A stretch of 64,000 nucleotides of DNA from Shewanella gelidimarina (lineage in GTDB: Bacteria > Pseudomonadota > Gammaproteobacteria > Enterobacterales > Shewanellaceae): assembly GCF_023283945.1 (NCBI RefSeq), contig NZ_JAKIKW010000006.1:1-64000 (forward strand), given 5' to 3'. This document shows, piece by piece, positions 36,521 through 45,890 of the stretch (position 1 is the first letter of the stretch; each line of letters begins with the position of its first letter). The notes beneath the pieces were generated by a model. The model was not told where the DNA came from, made no database searches, and worked only from the letters and a program-made list of their open reading frames with translations. The position numbers were made by a program, and so were the translations under genes.

Positions 36521-36560
36521 AAAAGACATCCCGCTAACTTAGCAATGTTGGTGGGATGTC
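36521..36560 (-). terminator. Terminator of the porin gene
   Basis: A 14-bp stem (36525-36538 with 36547-36560, two wobble pairs) encloses an 8-nt loop and is followed by TTTT on the minus strand, 8 bp after the porin stop. The rest of the 36190-36567 gap holds nothing else I can name. Confidence 0.75.
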
Positions 36561-36567
36561 ACTGGGA

Positions 36568-37560
36568 TTAAAAGCGGCCGTTTATAGAGGCACCAATCGC
36601 AAAACCATCGGGGGTGTTGTCCCCATCTAAACCAAACTGTTTTGCTGCGCTTAATTTAGCGGCAAAGAGTTGAGAGATCTGCCACCAATATGCGGTTGAA
36701 ATAGAGTAGGAGCTGTTACTGTCATCAATACTGTATTGATGATAATCACCATCAGTAGAGGTGAACTTATTCTCGGCATCATATTGACCCCATAAATAAC
36801 CAGCGCCAACAGACCATGACTTTGTAATGTACCAATCAGCCGTTAAGTTCACTATGTTGCTATCTACTTGAGAGTTCTGGTTATAGTTGCTAGTACCTTT
36901 GTTATTAATCACTTGGCTAATGTAATCATTGCTGCTGTCGATATAACTCCATTTGGCGAGAAAATCCAAGCCTGAAAATGATGCTAATGGAACAAAACTA
37001 TGTACTTGAGCAGAGTATTTTTTATTGTCGGATTCTGAACTCGCTGAGTGGGAGTAGATATCATTGTCAAAAGAGCTACTGCCAGATGCTGAGCTAGTTT
37101 GATAGGACAGTGAAAATTCAGACGTTTGATTGAAATAGTAGCCTAAGCTAAACCCATATTCAGAGATATCATCCGCAAGAGAGATAATTTGCGCCCCTTG
37201 GTCGTCTAAGTCGACTTCGCTGTAATTGGCGGCGACAAACCAGTTTGAATCGATCACATAAGTGCCGTCGATACGATAAAGTGCACTGTCATCGAGTGTG
37301 CTAATTTGAGTGTATTGTGCGCCAAGATTAGATTCTTGTGCTAGAAAACCATTGAGTGCGTAGGGACCATTATCAGTATCGACAGGGCTAAAGTAAAAAC
37401 GATAATCTAAGCTCCAGAGTCCGTTATCAAAATTATCCGTGTGGCTACCAAAAGTAACATTGGCTTCATGCTGATAAGTATTGCTCGAGTTATCGTTTGC
37501 GTTGGCAGACGTAGCGACAAGCGCTAATAGTACTGCAAGAGATAGGGTTTTCTTGTTCAT
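36568..37560 (-). CDS. Putative outer membrane porin
   Basis: 330 residues. A clear signal peptide (SLAVLLALVATSANA) is followed by a barrel-like series of amphipathic strands, e.g. GLWSLDYRFYFSP, YRIDGTYVIDSNWFVAANYSEVDL, YGFSLGYYFNQTSEFSLSYQT, and NIVNLTADWYITKSWSVGAGYLWGQYD. It ends with the insertion signature (A-S-I-N-G-R-F). Shewanella has 'putative porin' families of this type, but no channel specificity can be read. AAGGAAG lies 5-6 nt before the ATG and can be sequestered by its own leader. Confidence 0.8.
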   Translation of the reverse strand: MNKKTLSLAVLLALVATSANANDNSSNTYQHEANVTFGSHTDNFDNGLWSLDYRFYFSPVDTDNGPYALNGFLAQESNLGAQYTQISTLDDSALYRIDGTYVIDSNWFVAANYSEVDLDDQGAQIISLADDISEYGFSLGYYFNQTSEFSLSYQTSSASGSSSFDNDIYSHSASSESDNKKYSAQVHSFVPLASFSGLDFLAKWSYIDSSNDYISQVINNKGTSNYNQNSQVDSNIVNLTADWYITKSWSVGAGYLWGQYDAENKFTSTDGDYHQYSIDDSNSSYSISTAYWWQISQLFAAKLSAAKQFGLDGDNTPDGFAIGASINGRF

Positions 37561-37562
37561 AT

Positions 37563-37669
37563 GACTTCCTTGTTTAAATTATTATCAAGGAAGCTGGATA
37601 AAATAAAGCATCAAGAGGTGTCACCTCTTATATTATTAAAATCCTTTTAACGAAATGACAGCTTCCTTG
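37563..37669 (-). promoter_or_regulatory. Porin leader with mutually exclusive pairings
   Basis: On the minus strand the leader reads, in order: CAAGGAAGCT (37669-37660), a separate 17-nt hairpin with AAGAGGTG arms (about 37628-37612), AGCTTCCTTG (37595-37586), then CAAGGAAG (37572-37565), which is the ribosome binding site of the porin. The middle element can pair 10 bp with the first copy or 8 bp (13-nt loop) with the ribosome binding site. This is the layout of a translational on/off switch. A protein-binding direct repeat is the alternative. Confidence 0.5.
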
Positions 37670-37813
37670 TCATGGATAATATACCTGAATAATGACTCTA
37701 ATGTAAACGCCTAATATTCAAGCTTATTTATAAGAATTTATTAAAAGATAGGCGTAAGAGGATCTTGTTGAACAAACACCAGTTTTAGATGCCGAGACCC
37801 CAAGAGTGTGAGC

Positions 37814-38053
37814 TTAAATCTGTTCTATTGGGCTTGGGTAGCCTTCATTGTCAACAGCGTTAACCTGCGAGACTCCTGTTGGATTTATCACTACAGGTGC
37901 CAAAGAGCCACTACTCGATATCTGGCATATTTCTAATATTAAGCACCAAAAGTTCGGTACTGTCTTGCCGTATTCATGCTCACTTCGATTGATGGTTCTA
38001 TTATCTAAAACCAAGGTATCCAGATGGACTAGAACAGAATGATTATTGCTCAT
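37814..38053 (-). CDS. Small hypothetical protein
   Basis: 79 residues from ATG 38053, which has AGGA about 7 nt upstream; the frame opens 33 nt earlier. It is soluble by appearance with no signal. A C-terminal stretch PVVINPTGVSQVNAVDNEGYPSP is proline/glycine rich. I do not recognise a family. It lies between the porin promoter and the aaeX-like gene in AT-rich DNA. It could be a genuine small gene, and the ribosome binding site is the main support. Confidence 0.4.
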   Translation of the reverse strand: MSNNHSVLVHLDTLVLDNRTINRSEHEYGKTVPNFWCLILEICQISSSGSLAPVVINPTGVSQVNAVDNEGYPSPIEQI

Positions 38054-38266
38054 CAAGGGTCCTGGTTTGTTGTTATCTGCGGTCAATTTAACGCTTGAAA
38101 AACTATGTTTTACTCATTCAAATAATATTCCAAGAACATAAGCAGTGGACTATTGTTAGGCTACTGAAATGTATATTAAGCGTATTTTTTCATGACTTTA
38201 GTTAGTATTGAAAGCTTAATTGTTCTTTGCTAACTAAAGATAAGTAATAGAAGAGGGGACTAGAGT

Positions 38267-38464
38267 ATGTCTGATTGGGTCATTCTAAGCGGTTATTATT
38301 TTCCACCTTATGCCAGATTCTTTGTGTTTGGGTTTTCGGTGTGGTTACTGTTCCGCAGGACGTACTCATCATATCTTTACAGCAGTAGTATTGTTCATCC
38401 ATATCTTTGCGATATTTGCGTATTAATTACGCTGGTTAATATAAGTTACTTTTTATTACGTTAG
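38267..38464 (+). CDS. DUF1656 (AaeX-like) small membrane protein
   Basis: 65 residues with two hydrophobic segments (about 16-29 and 46-63). 'GYYFPPYARFFVFGFSVWLLFRR' and 'HPYLCDICVLITLVNISYFLL' resemble AaeX/YdhI proteins of the DUF1656 family. These small proteins sit before an HlyD-like and an FUSC efflux gene, which is also the case here (19 bp and then 2 bp gaps), strongly supporting the assignment. Its role in the pump is not known. Confidence 0.75.
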   Translation: MSDWVILSGYYFPPYARFFVFGFSVWLLFRRTYSSYLYSSSIVHPYLCDICVLITLVNISYFLLR

Positions 38465-38483
38465 CAACAGGAACTAAAATCAG

Positions 38484-39332
38484 ATGCGAATTATTAATAT
38501 ATTGATCCCCATCATCGCCATTATTTTAGCTACTGTATCAGGAAGTTATGTATGGCAAAGCTACATGCACTCGGCGTGGACACGCGACGGAAAAGTTAAA
38601 TCTGAAATCACTCAAATTACAGCAGACATTTCCGGTCGCATAGTTAAAATTCATGTGAAGGACAACCAAAAAGTTCAAAAAGGTACATTACTGTTTGAGA
38701 TTGATAAGCGTGATTACCAAAATGCCCTCAATGAAGCACTTAGTAATGTAAAAGTTTCGCAGGCGCAGTTAAATCAAGCATTAAACATCGAAAAGCGTGA
38801 TACGAAATTACCCGAAAATTTGATCTCTGCTGAAGAGGTAACATCAGATATTTTGGCTGTTGAACAAAATAAAGCGGCATTAGATGTAAGTAAATCCATG
38901 CTAGAACAAGCAAAATTAAACCTCTCTCGCGTTAAGATTTATGCGCCAGAAGAGGGGTTTATCACCAATCTCAATCAACGATTAGGCAACTACGTTAGCG
39001 TCAATGAGCCTTTAGTTGCGTTAGTAGAAACAAAGTCATTCTATGTTCTGGGTTATTTTGAAGAGATAAAGCTCCCGAACGTAATCGTTGGACGAGAAGT
39101 GTTGATCACACCTTTATCGGGATTACCGCCGTTCAAAGGCGTAGTTGAAAGCATAGGGCATGCCGTTCAAGATAATAGTGCAAATGATTCAGGGTTAATA
39201 CCTAATGTCACACAGACGATACCATGGGTTCGGTTATCCCAACGTATCCCTGTTCGCATAAAAATTACAGATGATTTGTCAGATACACAATTAATACATG
39301 GTACGACTTGTTCAGTTGAAATATTGGATTAA
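38484..39332 (+). CDS. HlyD-type periplasmic adaptor of FUSC pump
   Basis: 282 residues. The N-terminal anchor (IINILIPIIAIILATVSGSYVWQ) is followed by the barrel-sandwich segment TADISGRIVKIHVKDNQKVQKGTLLFEIDKRDY, an alpha-helical hairpin (about 80-160) and the second lipoyl-like half IYAPEEGFITNL….GNYVSVNEPLVALVE. This is the membrane-fusion adaptor joining the inner-membrane pump to an outer-membrane channel, as AaeA does. It lies 2 bp before the FUSC gene. Confidence 0.88.
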   Translation: MRIINILIPIIAIILATVSGSYVWQSYMHSAWTRDGKVKSEITQITADISGRIVKIHVKDNQKVQKGTLLFEIDKRDYQNALNEALSNVKVSQAQLNQALNIEKRDTKLPENLISAEEVTSDILAVEQNKAALDVSKSMLEQAKLNLSRVKIYAPEEGFITNLNQRLGNYVSVNEPLVALVETKSFYVLGYFEEIKLPNVIVGREVLITPLSGLPPFKGVVESIGHAVQDNSANDSGLIPNVTQTIPWVRLSQRIPVRIKITDDLSDTQLIHGTTCSVEILD

Positions 39333-39334
39333 TC

Positions 39335-41287
39335 ATGAGTAAAAATGAAAGTCAAAATACAGCGATGCTTGGGCAGAAAACGTATTGGTTGGATAAAAAA
39401 ATAGCGTTAACAGCGCTAAGAGTCACAGTGAGCATTATGCTATCGTGGGTTATCTCCATGAGGTTAAATGTTCCACCAAATACCGCAATGATGTCTGCTG
39501 CGATTATTGCATTGATGCCTTCAAGTGGAGACTTTATCTCTAAGTTGGTATCACGAATGATCGGGACTGCGATTGGTTGTATTTTAGTCGTCACGATAGC
39601 CCCCTTTTTTATCAGCGACGCCAATGTTTTTATATTCATATTGATTTTTATTTTATCGTTATGTTCTTTTCTTTCCACCGTCGCAAATGGCTACATGGCC
39701 TATATGTGGGCGGTTGTTGGTTTAACCATTGCCATTATTTCCTTTCCTGCACTTAATAATTTATCTGAATTTCAAATATTTAGTTTGGCTCAATCTCGTG
39801 GTAGCGCTATTTTCATTAGTATTATTTGTTGTGAAATGGCCATTGTTATATTTCCCCATGAATCTACGGGTAAACACCTTGAAGGATTGATATCAGGAAA
39901 AACAGATGAAATAAGAGCTTTTATATTATCTTCTGTAACGGATTCATCTACTGGTGGCACCGCTGCATTTTTTAAATCCTATGCTAAGTCGTTAAAGGCG
40001 TACGTTGATTTAAAAAAAGTGATGGCCTTGGACCCTTTCTTTGATAAAAAACAAACTGAAGATTATTCATTTTTTGACCTCATTGATTTAGTATTCGACT
40101 CTGCACTTTTATATCGTTTATGTCGAAATAAAGACATTGATATGTCACTTTTCACTGATGATTTTATCGAACAAGTGAATAACATAGATCATGATAGACC
40201 ATTTAGTCTTAAATTTATTCAACCTTTAAAGATACAACAAACAAGTCAAAACTGGAGACTTCTTTTAAATCAAATAGAGTTGATACTTAATCAATATTAT
40301 GAGCTTGTTAATGGGAACTCAGTTAAAAGAAGTAATACGATTGATAGATTGCCAACATTTGAACCTGGTAGTTTTGTAAAAGGGTTAAATAATGGTATTA
40401 GAACTCTATTTGTTTTACTGACACTCTTTGCTTTTGTGATAGGTACTAACTGGGATTATGGTTTTAATGCTCTGTTAAATGCATCAATCCTTGCTGTAAT
40501 GCTACCTACCATACCTATGCCAGCATCTTACACTATCATCCTTCAAGCGAAAGGGACTCTTTATGTAATATTGTTAGGTTTTGTCACTCAGTATTTTTTG
40601 ATGCCACAAATTGATAGTCCATTAGTCATCTTTATTTTGTTTTCATCTTATATGTATATTGCAAGTTACGTTTTTTTTAAAGATCCAAAATTAAAGATTA
40701 TCATGATGTTTTTCTTGTTCTTTTGGACAAGTTACATAAGTGTTAATAATATTCCTAGTTACGATTTTTTAAAATATTTAAATGTTGTTATGAGTACATT
40801 TGTCGGTATGTTTGTCCCATTAGTGTTCTTTTCATTGATTAAACCTTCTTCTCCAATCTATATTGAAACTCGTGCTATAAAAGCCGCAGAGAGGAAAATC
40901 ATCAGGTGTATTAATGATGACAATAGTGCCTTAGAAAGAGGGATACTCTTTGCTTATTTACCGTATATTGATATGGATGGTGAATTTAGCCCTGAGTTAA
41001 AGAAAGTGATTTTTTTAAATGAGCTTGTACGTACCAGTGATAAATTACTTATTCTACAACCCGATGACGATTTAGGTGTTCAATTTAAAAAGTGGATTAA
41101 AATGTATAAAAATAGCGACTATATTGAGCTACAGAGTGTCGTGAGGGAGTTTTCGAAACAAGAAATGATCCGTTATGAAGCGAAGTCAGAGGAAAATATA
41201 GAATTGTTATTAGGCTGGTACTGGTTAAATTCGGCTACTGATTTTTTGACTGAACCGGCGAGTTTGGATGCCACGGCAGATGATTAA
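39335..41287 (+). CDS. FUSC family efflux protein (AaeB-like)
   Basis: 650 residues with two sets of about six membrane segments separated by a soluble region (about 180-330), and a soluble C-terminal region, the layout of AaeB/FUSC proteins that export aromatic acids. 'RVTVSIMLSWVISMRLNVPPNTAMMSAAIIAL' at the start and the later repeated half are typical. The operon aaeX-aaeA-aaeB is complete. The gene is clearly AT-richer than the flanking housekeeping genes, suggesting later acquisition. The substrate is not inferable. Confidence 0.85.
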   Translation: MSKNESQNTAMLGQKTYWLDKKIALTALRVTVSIMLSWVISMRLNVPPNTAMMSAAIIALMPSSGDFISKLVSRMIGTAIGCILVVTIAPFFISDANVFIFILIFILSLCSFLSTVANGYMAYMWAVVGLTIAIISFPALNNLSEFQIFSLAQSRGSAIFISIICCEMAIVIFPHESTGKHLEGLISGKTDEIRAFILSSVTDSSTGGTAAFFKSYAKSLKAYVDLKKVMALDPFFDKKQTEDYSFFDLIDLVFDSALLYRLCRNKDIDMSLFTDDFIEQVNNIDHDRPFSLKFIQPLKIQQTSQNWRLLLNQIELILNQYYELVNGNSVKRSNTIDRLPTFEPGSFVKGLNNGIRTLFVLLTLFAFVIGTNWDYGFNALLNASILAVMLPTIPMPASYTIILQAKGTLYVILLGFVTQYFLMPQIDSPLVIFILFSSYMYIASYVFFKDPKLKIIMMFFLFFWTSYISVNNIPSYDFLKYLNVVMSTFVGMFVPLVFFSLIKPSSPIYIETRAIKAAERKIIRCINDDNSALERGILFAYLPYIDMDGEFSPELKKVIFLNELVRTSDKLLILQPDDDLGVQFKKWIKMYKNSDYIELQSVVREFSKQEMIRYEAKSEENIELLLGWYWLNSATDFLTEPASLDATADD

Positions 41288-41727
41288 TTTGAAGGCTAGT
41301 CATTTATTGATAACTATAATTGCAGAGGTTCAAGTTAGCTAAATTTTTAACTTAATCAATATAATAGACCATTAACGTACTCAACAATGGATTCTAATAA
41401 CGCTCCCCCCTAAACACACAATGTCTCTGAATCGTGTCATTAGCTCATCTAATAATTGTGGCCCTGTTCTGTTTACATGCGCTTCTAGCTAATGACTATC
41501 GGTTTCCTGGCTTAAGGCTTACTCACTCTTGACTGCTGGTGAGTGTGTAATGGTATTCATCAATGCTTAAACTGACGCAAGTTTGTTTGCTGATATCCGG
41601 TATTGCTTGCGAATTAGATACAGAGCAAGAGATAGCTATCGCTAGGCGACTGAGAGGTTATCGATCAGTAAGCAGTAATAAGGTTCGTTTGATTTAGGTC
41701 ATATGGCGTTTTGGAATGACGATAGCG
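41288..41727. other. Gene-free stretch between aaeB and the MCP remnant
   Basis: No intact gene. It contains a 10-bp inverted repeat GTCATTAGCT (41436-41445) / AGCTAATGAC (41487-41496) spanning 61 bp. The sequence might hold the decayed N-terminal part of the chemoreceptor gene that follows, but I could not read it convincingly. Confidence 0.4.
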
Positions 41728-42578
41728 ATGAGTAAGAACTTGACGAAAATGATAACCACCTTGAGCCACGCGACTATTGAACTGTCGAGTACAGCAGAAC
41801 AAATCCGCAGTATCTGTTTACAAGCCAATATCAGTCTGTAAGAGTAGTAAGCAAGTATCTAAGGTGTGTTTTTAGCCATTTACGAAATGACGGAGATAAT
41901 TGAAAGTGTCTCTACAAACGCAGGATTGGTGGCAAAATTACCGAAAAGGCCGCTGAAACTTCATCGCATGCTAGTGGCAGTGTTGCAAATACAATTAATG
42001 ATGCACATGTTCTGATCGAAGAATTAAGAAAGACTACCGAGGTTATTGCTGAGATTGAATCAAAGAGTCAGGTCATAGGCTATATTCTAGAGGTGATTAG
42101 AGGCATATCAGAGCAAACTAATTTGTTAGCGCTCATGGTCGCGATTGAAGTCGTCAGAGCTTGAAATCAGGGCTGAGGCTTTGCCGTCGTCGCCCATGAG
42201 GTTGGTAATTCGTTAAAAAAACTCAGTTGTCAACGGTGGACATCGAAAAGATGATTGAGCAGCTAGAGCTGAAAATGCGATCACAATAATGAAGCATAGT
42301 AATGAGTAGACATAAAAGACGATCAAGACGGCAGGGCTCTGTAAGAGTCAATTATCCTCGCGATCGAAGAGATGTAGCGCATTCCAGCCAACGCTAAACA
42401 GATTGCCACCGCAACGGTGCAGTAATCGTTAGTAACGCAAGAGATAAGCCGAAACATCACTGCGATTAATGACACTGGATTACAAAGCGCCGCCAGTGCT
42501 GAGCAAGTTGCAGCCACCAGTGAACAGTTGTCACCACAACTCAACTCGCTTACAGCGCAGTTTAAGATAAAAAGTTAA
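41728..42578 (+). pseudogene. Decayed methyl-accepting chemotaxis protein gene
   Basis: In pieces of all frames the C-terminal signalling domain of an MCP can be read. From 42000 to 42230: TEKAAETSSHASGSV, then GISEQTNLLALMVAIEVVRA, then a stop, NQG, a second stop, and GFAVVAHEVG. This corresponds to the conserved tip ([29 protein letters not shown]). The end reads SAEQVAATSEQLSPQLNS and QFKIKS before TAA at 42576-42578. Around 41728 a MSKNL…ELSSTAEQIRS stretch fits the preceding coiled coil, ending in a stop. Multiple stops and frame changes make it non-functional. The membrane and sensing part is missing. Confidence 0.8.
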
Positions 42579-42749
42579 CGTATTGAAGACACATTATCGA
42601 TAGGTTTGGCTATTATTAACAGCTCTATCCATACAAGTATTCAAGAATAATAGTTAAGATGATTATTGAATACAATCAATTGCGAAAACTAAAAGGAATC
42701 ACTATTATCATTTGAAATAGCGTGAGTCCCCTTACTATGACGGCTTTAT

Positions 42750-45233
42750 CTACAATGTGAGTTTATTAAGATGTAGCAGTGCTACTTGATTGCTAGGGTC
42801 AATTTCTAGAACCCGCTGAAAAGTCGCTTTGGCACTGTCTAACTCTTCGACTTTTATCATGAAAATACCTAGCTTTAGCCAAACTGATACATCTTCTGGG
42901 TACTTTTCTAGATAATCCAGATATAGATTAAGCGATTCTTGGTATTTACCCTGTAGCCTTAATATATGCGCATGCTGAGGAGTGTAGTCATCACTGAATT
43001 GACATAAGCTATCCAAAGCGCTCTGTGCAAGATCAATTTGACTTAACTTCAGTGCTAGAGTGCAAATCTGCTTTAAAATAATTTCGGTTCGCAACTCTAC
43101 CTTCAAAGCTAGTAAAGTGTCTAAGGCCTCTACATCATTACCTTCTAATCGTAATTGATGACAAAAAGCAAGATGATAAAGTACTTTTACATAATCATCA
43201 TTTGCTGCTTGTAGTCTGAGGTTTTTTGCCATTTTCACTAGACCGTCGTAACTTTCATCGCGGATCAGTACCATGATTTTTTCAAATACATTATGCATAG
43301 AGGCTGATTTTTTTACGGTATCTATGTACAGTTTAGGCATAATAGTGAGTTGCTCAGCATATTCCGCCAACAGGTTCGTCAATAGTTGCTGTGTCTCTTC
43401 GATTTGCAGAGCATTGTCATAATATCTTTCCCAGTGAGGATGATTTTTTAGCCAAATATTGACACGGCCATGCTGTTGCTCTTTCCTCCAATAATGAGCT
43501 AAATCACTAAAGTTAGTATTGACTGTTATTTCGGAGAGTCTGTGATTTAACCTTCGTAGCGTTTCTTTAGTTAGTAAGTTTAACCGTTCGCTGACATTAA
43601 TAAATGCTTCATAGTACTTTCTAGTCATCAGGCGCATATGGGGTTCATCCCAGTCAACCGTTTTTTTGGTTGTCAGGAATGTTGAAAATTCGGCTAAACC
43701 ATAAGTTTTAATTAGCTTAGCTGTGTGAGCATATTTATGATTAATTTGCTGTTCGATTTGATCTAATCTTTTGCTGTGTTCAGCATTGTGTCTAGATTTA
43801 TTTTGAATTTTTGAATTAATATTTTTTGCAGTTTTTGCAAGTTTTATAATTTTTTCTAGCGTGTTAGATAATTCTTGACATCCCTTTCTTGATGTTAAAA
43901 TATCATTCTTTCTCGCACTATTACTTAGAGTGGGAATCAAGTCAAGCAACTGCTTTGGCGAACAGTTTATTAGCTTGAGTTTGATGTCGCTGGTCTTTTT
44001 GTAGTATATAAAAGGGACTTTGGCAGCATTGGAGGATAAGTTTATAAAGTCAATACTTGGGCTATTTTCGGCTTCTTGGGCAAGAGCCTCGATTGCCATT
44101 TTTAGTGGGATAACTGTTTCGGCTTTTTTCCCAGAATAGGTTTCAATCCATTCACCCATAATCCCTAGATTGGGCCCTATTTTAGCCTCAACGGAGTTTT
44201 TCGCGTGTGTGTGGCCGTTATCGCTAAAGCATAAGTCCACTCCAGTGAGTAGAATTTGTGAAAACCCCATCTTGGTTGCTAAATGGACAGAGGCATTTGT
44301 TACTGTAGGGCCTCTTGTTGATACATTATCAGTTGGCTCTATTTGCCATGGATATTTATTATCCATAAACAGGCTTTTACCTTGCCATTGTCCAAGCAGC
44401 CTAGAATTGACGTGATATGAGTTAACGAATAAACTAACAGGGGCTAACTGCATCATGTCTCGGTTGACTTCAAAGCTGAAATCAAAGGGGTCTACAGAGA
44501 CAATGATATGAGGAATTATTCCCTCTTGGAGTAATTTTCCCGCAACACGTGAAACAGCTATTAAAATTAGGTTGTTGTAATTGTTTTTTATCCATCCAAT
44601 ACTTTCATCTAACGAAGGGCCACCTGCGATAATTAGGCAGCTTTGACCGTTAAAAAGATTGTTCAACAATGATGCAGGGGAGATGTTTTCAGATATATTT
44701 CTAAATTGTTCTTCGTAGTATTTTTTTCTTGAAGAATTTAATTTAAGAACAGTATATTCAGCCTCAAGTATTCTAATAACTTCTGTGTTTAAAATACTGT
44801 ATTCAGGAAGGTGGCTATTGGTAGCCGCTATACTCCGGTGATGCTTGAAAGCACTTTTTAATATATAAAGCGAATACGTATCGGAAGGGATGTTTTGCTG
44901 GAATTCCTCTAGTGTACAAACAAATAGTTTGTCTCTAAGATCCTTAGGGATATCGATTTTTAATAAGTCAATGACGGCGTTGAGTTCAATGAAAATAAAG
45001 ATACTACCGTTAGGGATACCTTGATCTAGAAGGTAATTAACCAATAAACCAGAATCCATACCAACAACGATATTTAACTTGTCTTCCAAGTTGAAATCTG
45101 CTTTAAAGCGTTTGTTGAATTGAGTTTTAGAGTCAATGTTTTCAAACATATTCCTATTAACACTAGGTAAGTAATACTCATTAAAAGGGCTAATTGAAAA
45201 AGTATTTTGAATATTGGATTCAGCTAACTGCAT
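42750..45233 (-). CDS. Maf-type flagellin glycosyltransferase with C-terminal TPRs
   Basis: 827 residues. The centre has the DUF115/MAF_flag10 core: GQSCLIIAGGPSLDESIGWI, 'LIAVSRVAGKLLQEGIIPHIIVSVDP', and 'GPTVTNASVHLATKMGFSQILLTGVDL'. Maf proteins transfer nonulosonic acids (pseudaminic or legionaminic) to flagellin in the cytoplasm. The last about 110 residues form TPR-like helices (YQESLNLYLDYLEKYPEDVS, AKATFQRVLEIDPSNQVA). ATG 45233 is preferred because GAGG lies 5 nt upstream; the frame is open to 45272. It is the last gene of the sugar cluster. Confidence 0.85.
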   Translation of the reverse strand: MQLAESNIQNTFSISPFNEYYLPSVNRNMFENIDSKTQFNKRFKADFNLEDKLNIVVGMDSGLLVNYLLDQGIPNGSIFIFIELNAVIDLLKIDIPKDLRDKLFVCTLEEFQQNIPSDTYSLYILKSAFKHHRSIAATNSHLPEYSILNTEVIRILEAEYTVLKLNSSRKKYYEEQFRNISENISPASLLNNLFNGQSCLIIAGGPSLDESIGWIKNNYNNLILIAVSRVAGKLLQEGIIPHIIVSVDPFDFSFEVNRDMMQLAPVSLFVNSYHVNSRLLGQWQGKSLFMDNKYPWQIEPTDNVSTRGPTVTNASVHLATKMGFSQILLTGVDLCFSDNGHTHAKNSVEAKIGPNLGIMGEWIETYSGKKAETVIPLKMAIEALAQEAENSPSIDFINLSSNAAKVPFIYYKKTSDIKLKLINCSPKQLLDLIPTLSNSARKNDILTSRKGCQELSNTLEKIIKLAKTAKNINSKIQNKSRHNAEHSKRLDQIEQQINHKYAHTAKLIKTYGLAEFSTFLTTKKTVDWDEPHMRLMTRKYYEAFINVSERLNLLTKETLRRLNHRLSEITVNTNFSDLAHYWRKEQQHGRVNIWLKNHPHWERYYDNALQIEETQQLLTNLLAEYAEQLTIMPKLYIDTVKKSASMHNVFEKIMVLIRDESYDGLVKMAKNLRLQAANDDYVKVLYHLAFCHQLRLEGNDVEALDTLLALKVELRTEIILKQICTLALKLSQIDLAQSALDSLCQFSDDYTPQHAHILRLQGKYQESLNLYLDYLEKYPEDVSVWLKLGIFMIKVEELDSAKATFQRVLEIDPSNQVALLHLNKLTL

Positions 45234-45320
45234 ATCTTCCTCGTTATGTATTTCACAACCGTTCATGGCCAATTATTTGTCGGGAAAGCACTATTTTTTC
45301 TAATTTATAAGATGTAATAA

Positions 45321-45887
45321 TCACACTATTGTGACAGGGTAACGGTATTGTTTTAGCTGTTTTATAACTCTTGAAGGTTGGCCTGCGACTACAGTAAAAG
45401 CCACTACATCTTTGGTGACTACACTGCCTGCACCCACAACGCTATTCATGCCGACGGTAACACCGGGGAGAATAATTGCATTAGCTCCAATCCAAGCCCC
45501 CTTTTCAACAACAACGGGCTGCACTTCCCTATGACCTTGTTCGAAAATTGGCCGAGTAGTATCACTAAACTCATGATTGGATGTATATATATGCACTCCG
45601 GAGCCGATGGAGACAAAGTCTTCAATTGTAATATTCACTATATTTTCCCCGTGCGGAGATGCAAATAACATCGTGGCCGGTCTTATGACTACGCTATCCC
45701 CAATGCTTATTCGATCGGTACTTATGGCGTAACTTCCTGGTCTCATAGTGCTGTTGGTGCCAAAGTGGGCAAACTTTCGGCGGCATAACTTTGCCCCTAA
45801 ACGCTGAGAATGCAATAGCGGGTGTGTTAGCGGAATATCTGGGCCAAGGCGTTTGGCGGTTAGCCAGTAGCGTATTTTCTTAAACAT
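45321..45887 (-). CDS. Hexapeptide-repeat acyltransferase
   Basis: 188 residues. Left-handed beta-helix hexapeptide repeats (ISIGDSVVIRPATML, VSIGSGVHIYTSNH, KGAWIGANAIILPGVTVG, SVVGAGSVVTKDV) are typical of LbetaH O- or N-acetyltransferases. A conserved His in 'IYTSNHEF' is the usual base. It may acetylate a sugar of the nonulosonate pathway; alternatively it may decorate the finished sugar. It lies 3 bp after the SDR stop. Confidence 0.8.
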   Translation of the reverse strand: MFKKIRYWLTAKRLGPDIPLTHPLLHSQRLGAKLCRRKFAHFGTNSTMRPGSYAISTDRISIGDSVVIRPATMLFASPHGENIVNITIEDFVSIGSGVHIYTSNHEFSDTTRPIFEQGHREVQPVVVEKGAWIGANAIILPGVTVGMNSVVGAGSVVTKDVVAFTVVAGQPSRVIKQLKQYRYPVTIV

Positions 45888-45890
45888 AAT

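Noticed and set aside
42323..42544. 73-codon minus-strand frame
   Set aside because: It is antisense to the recognisable end of the decayed chemoreceptor gene.
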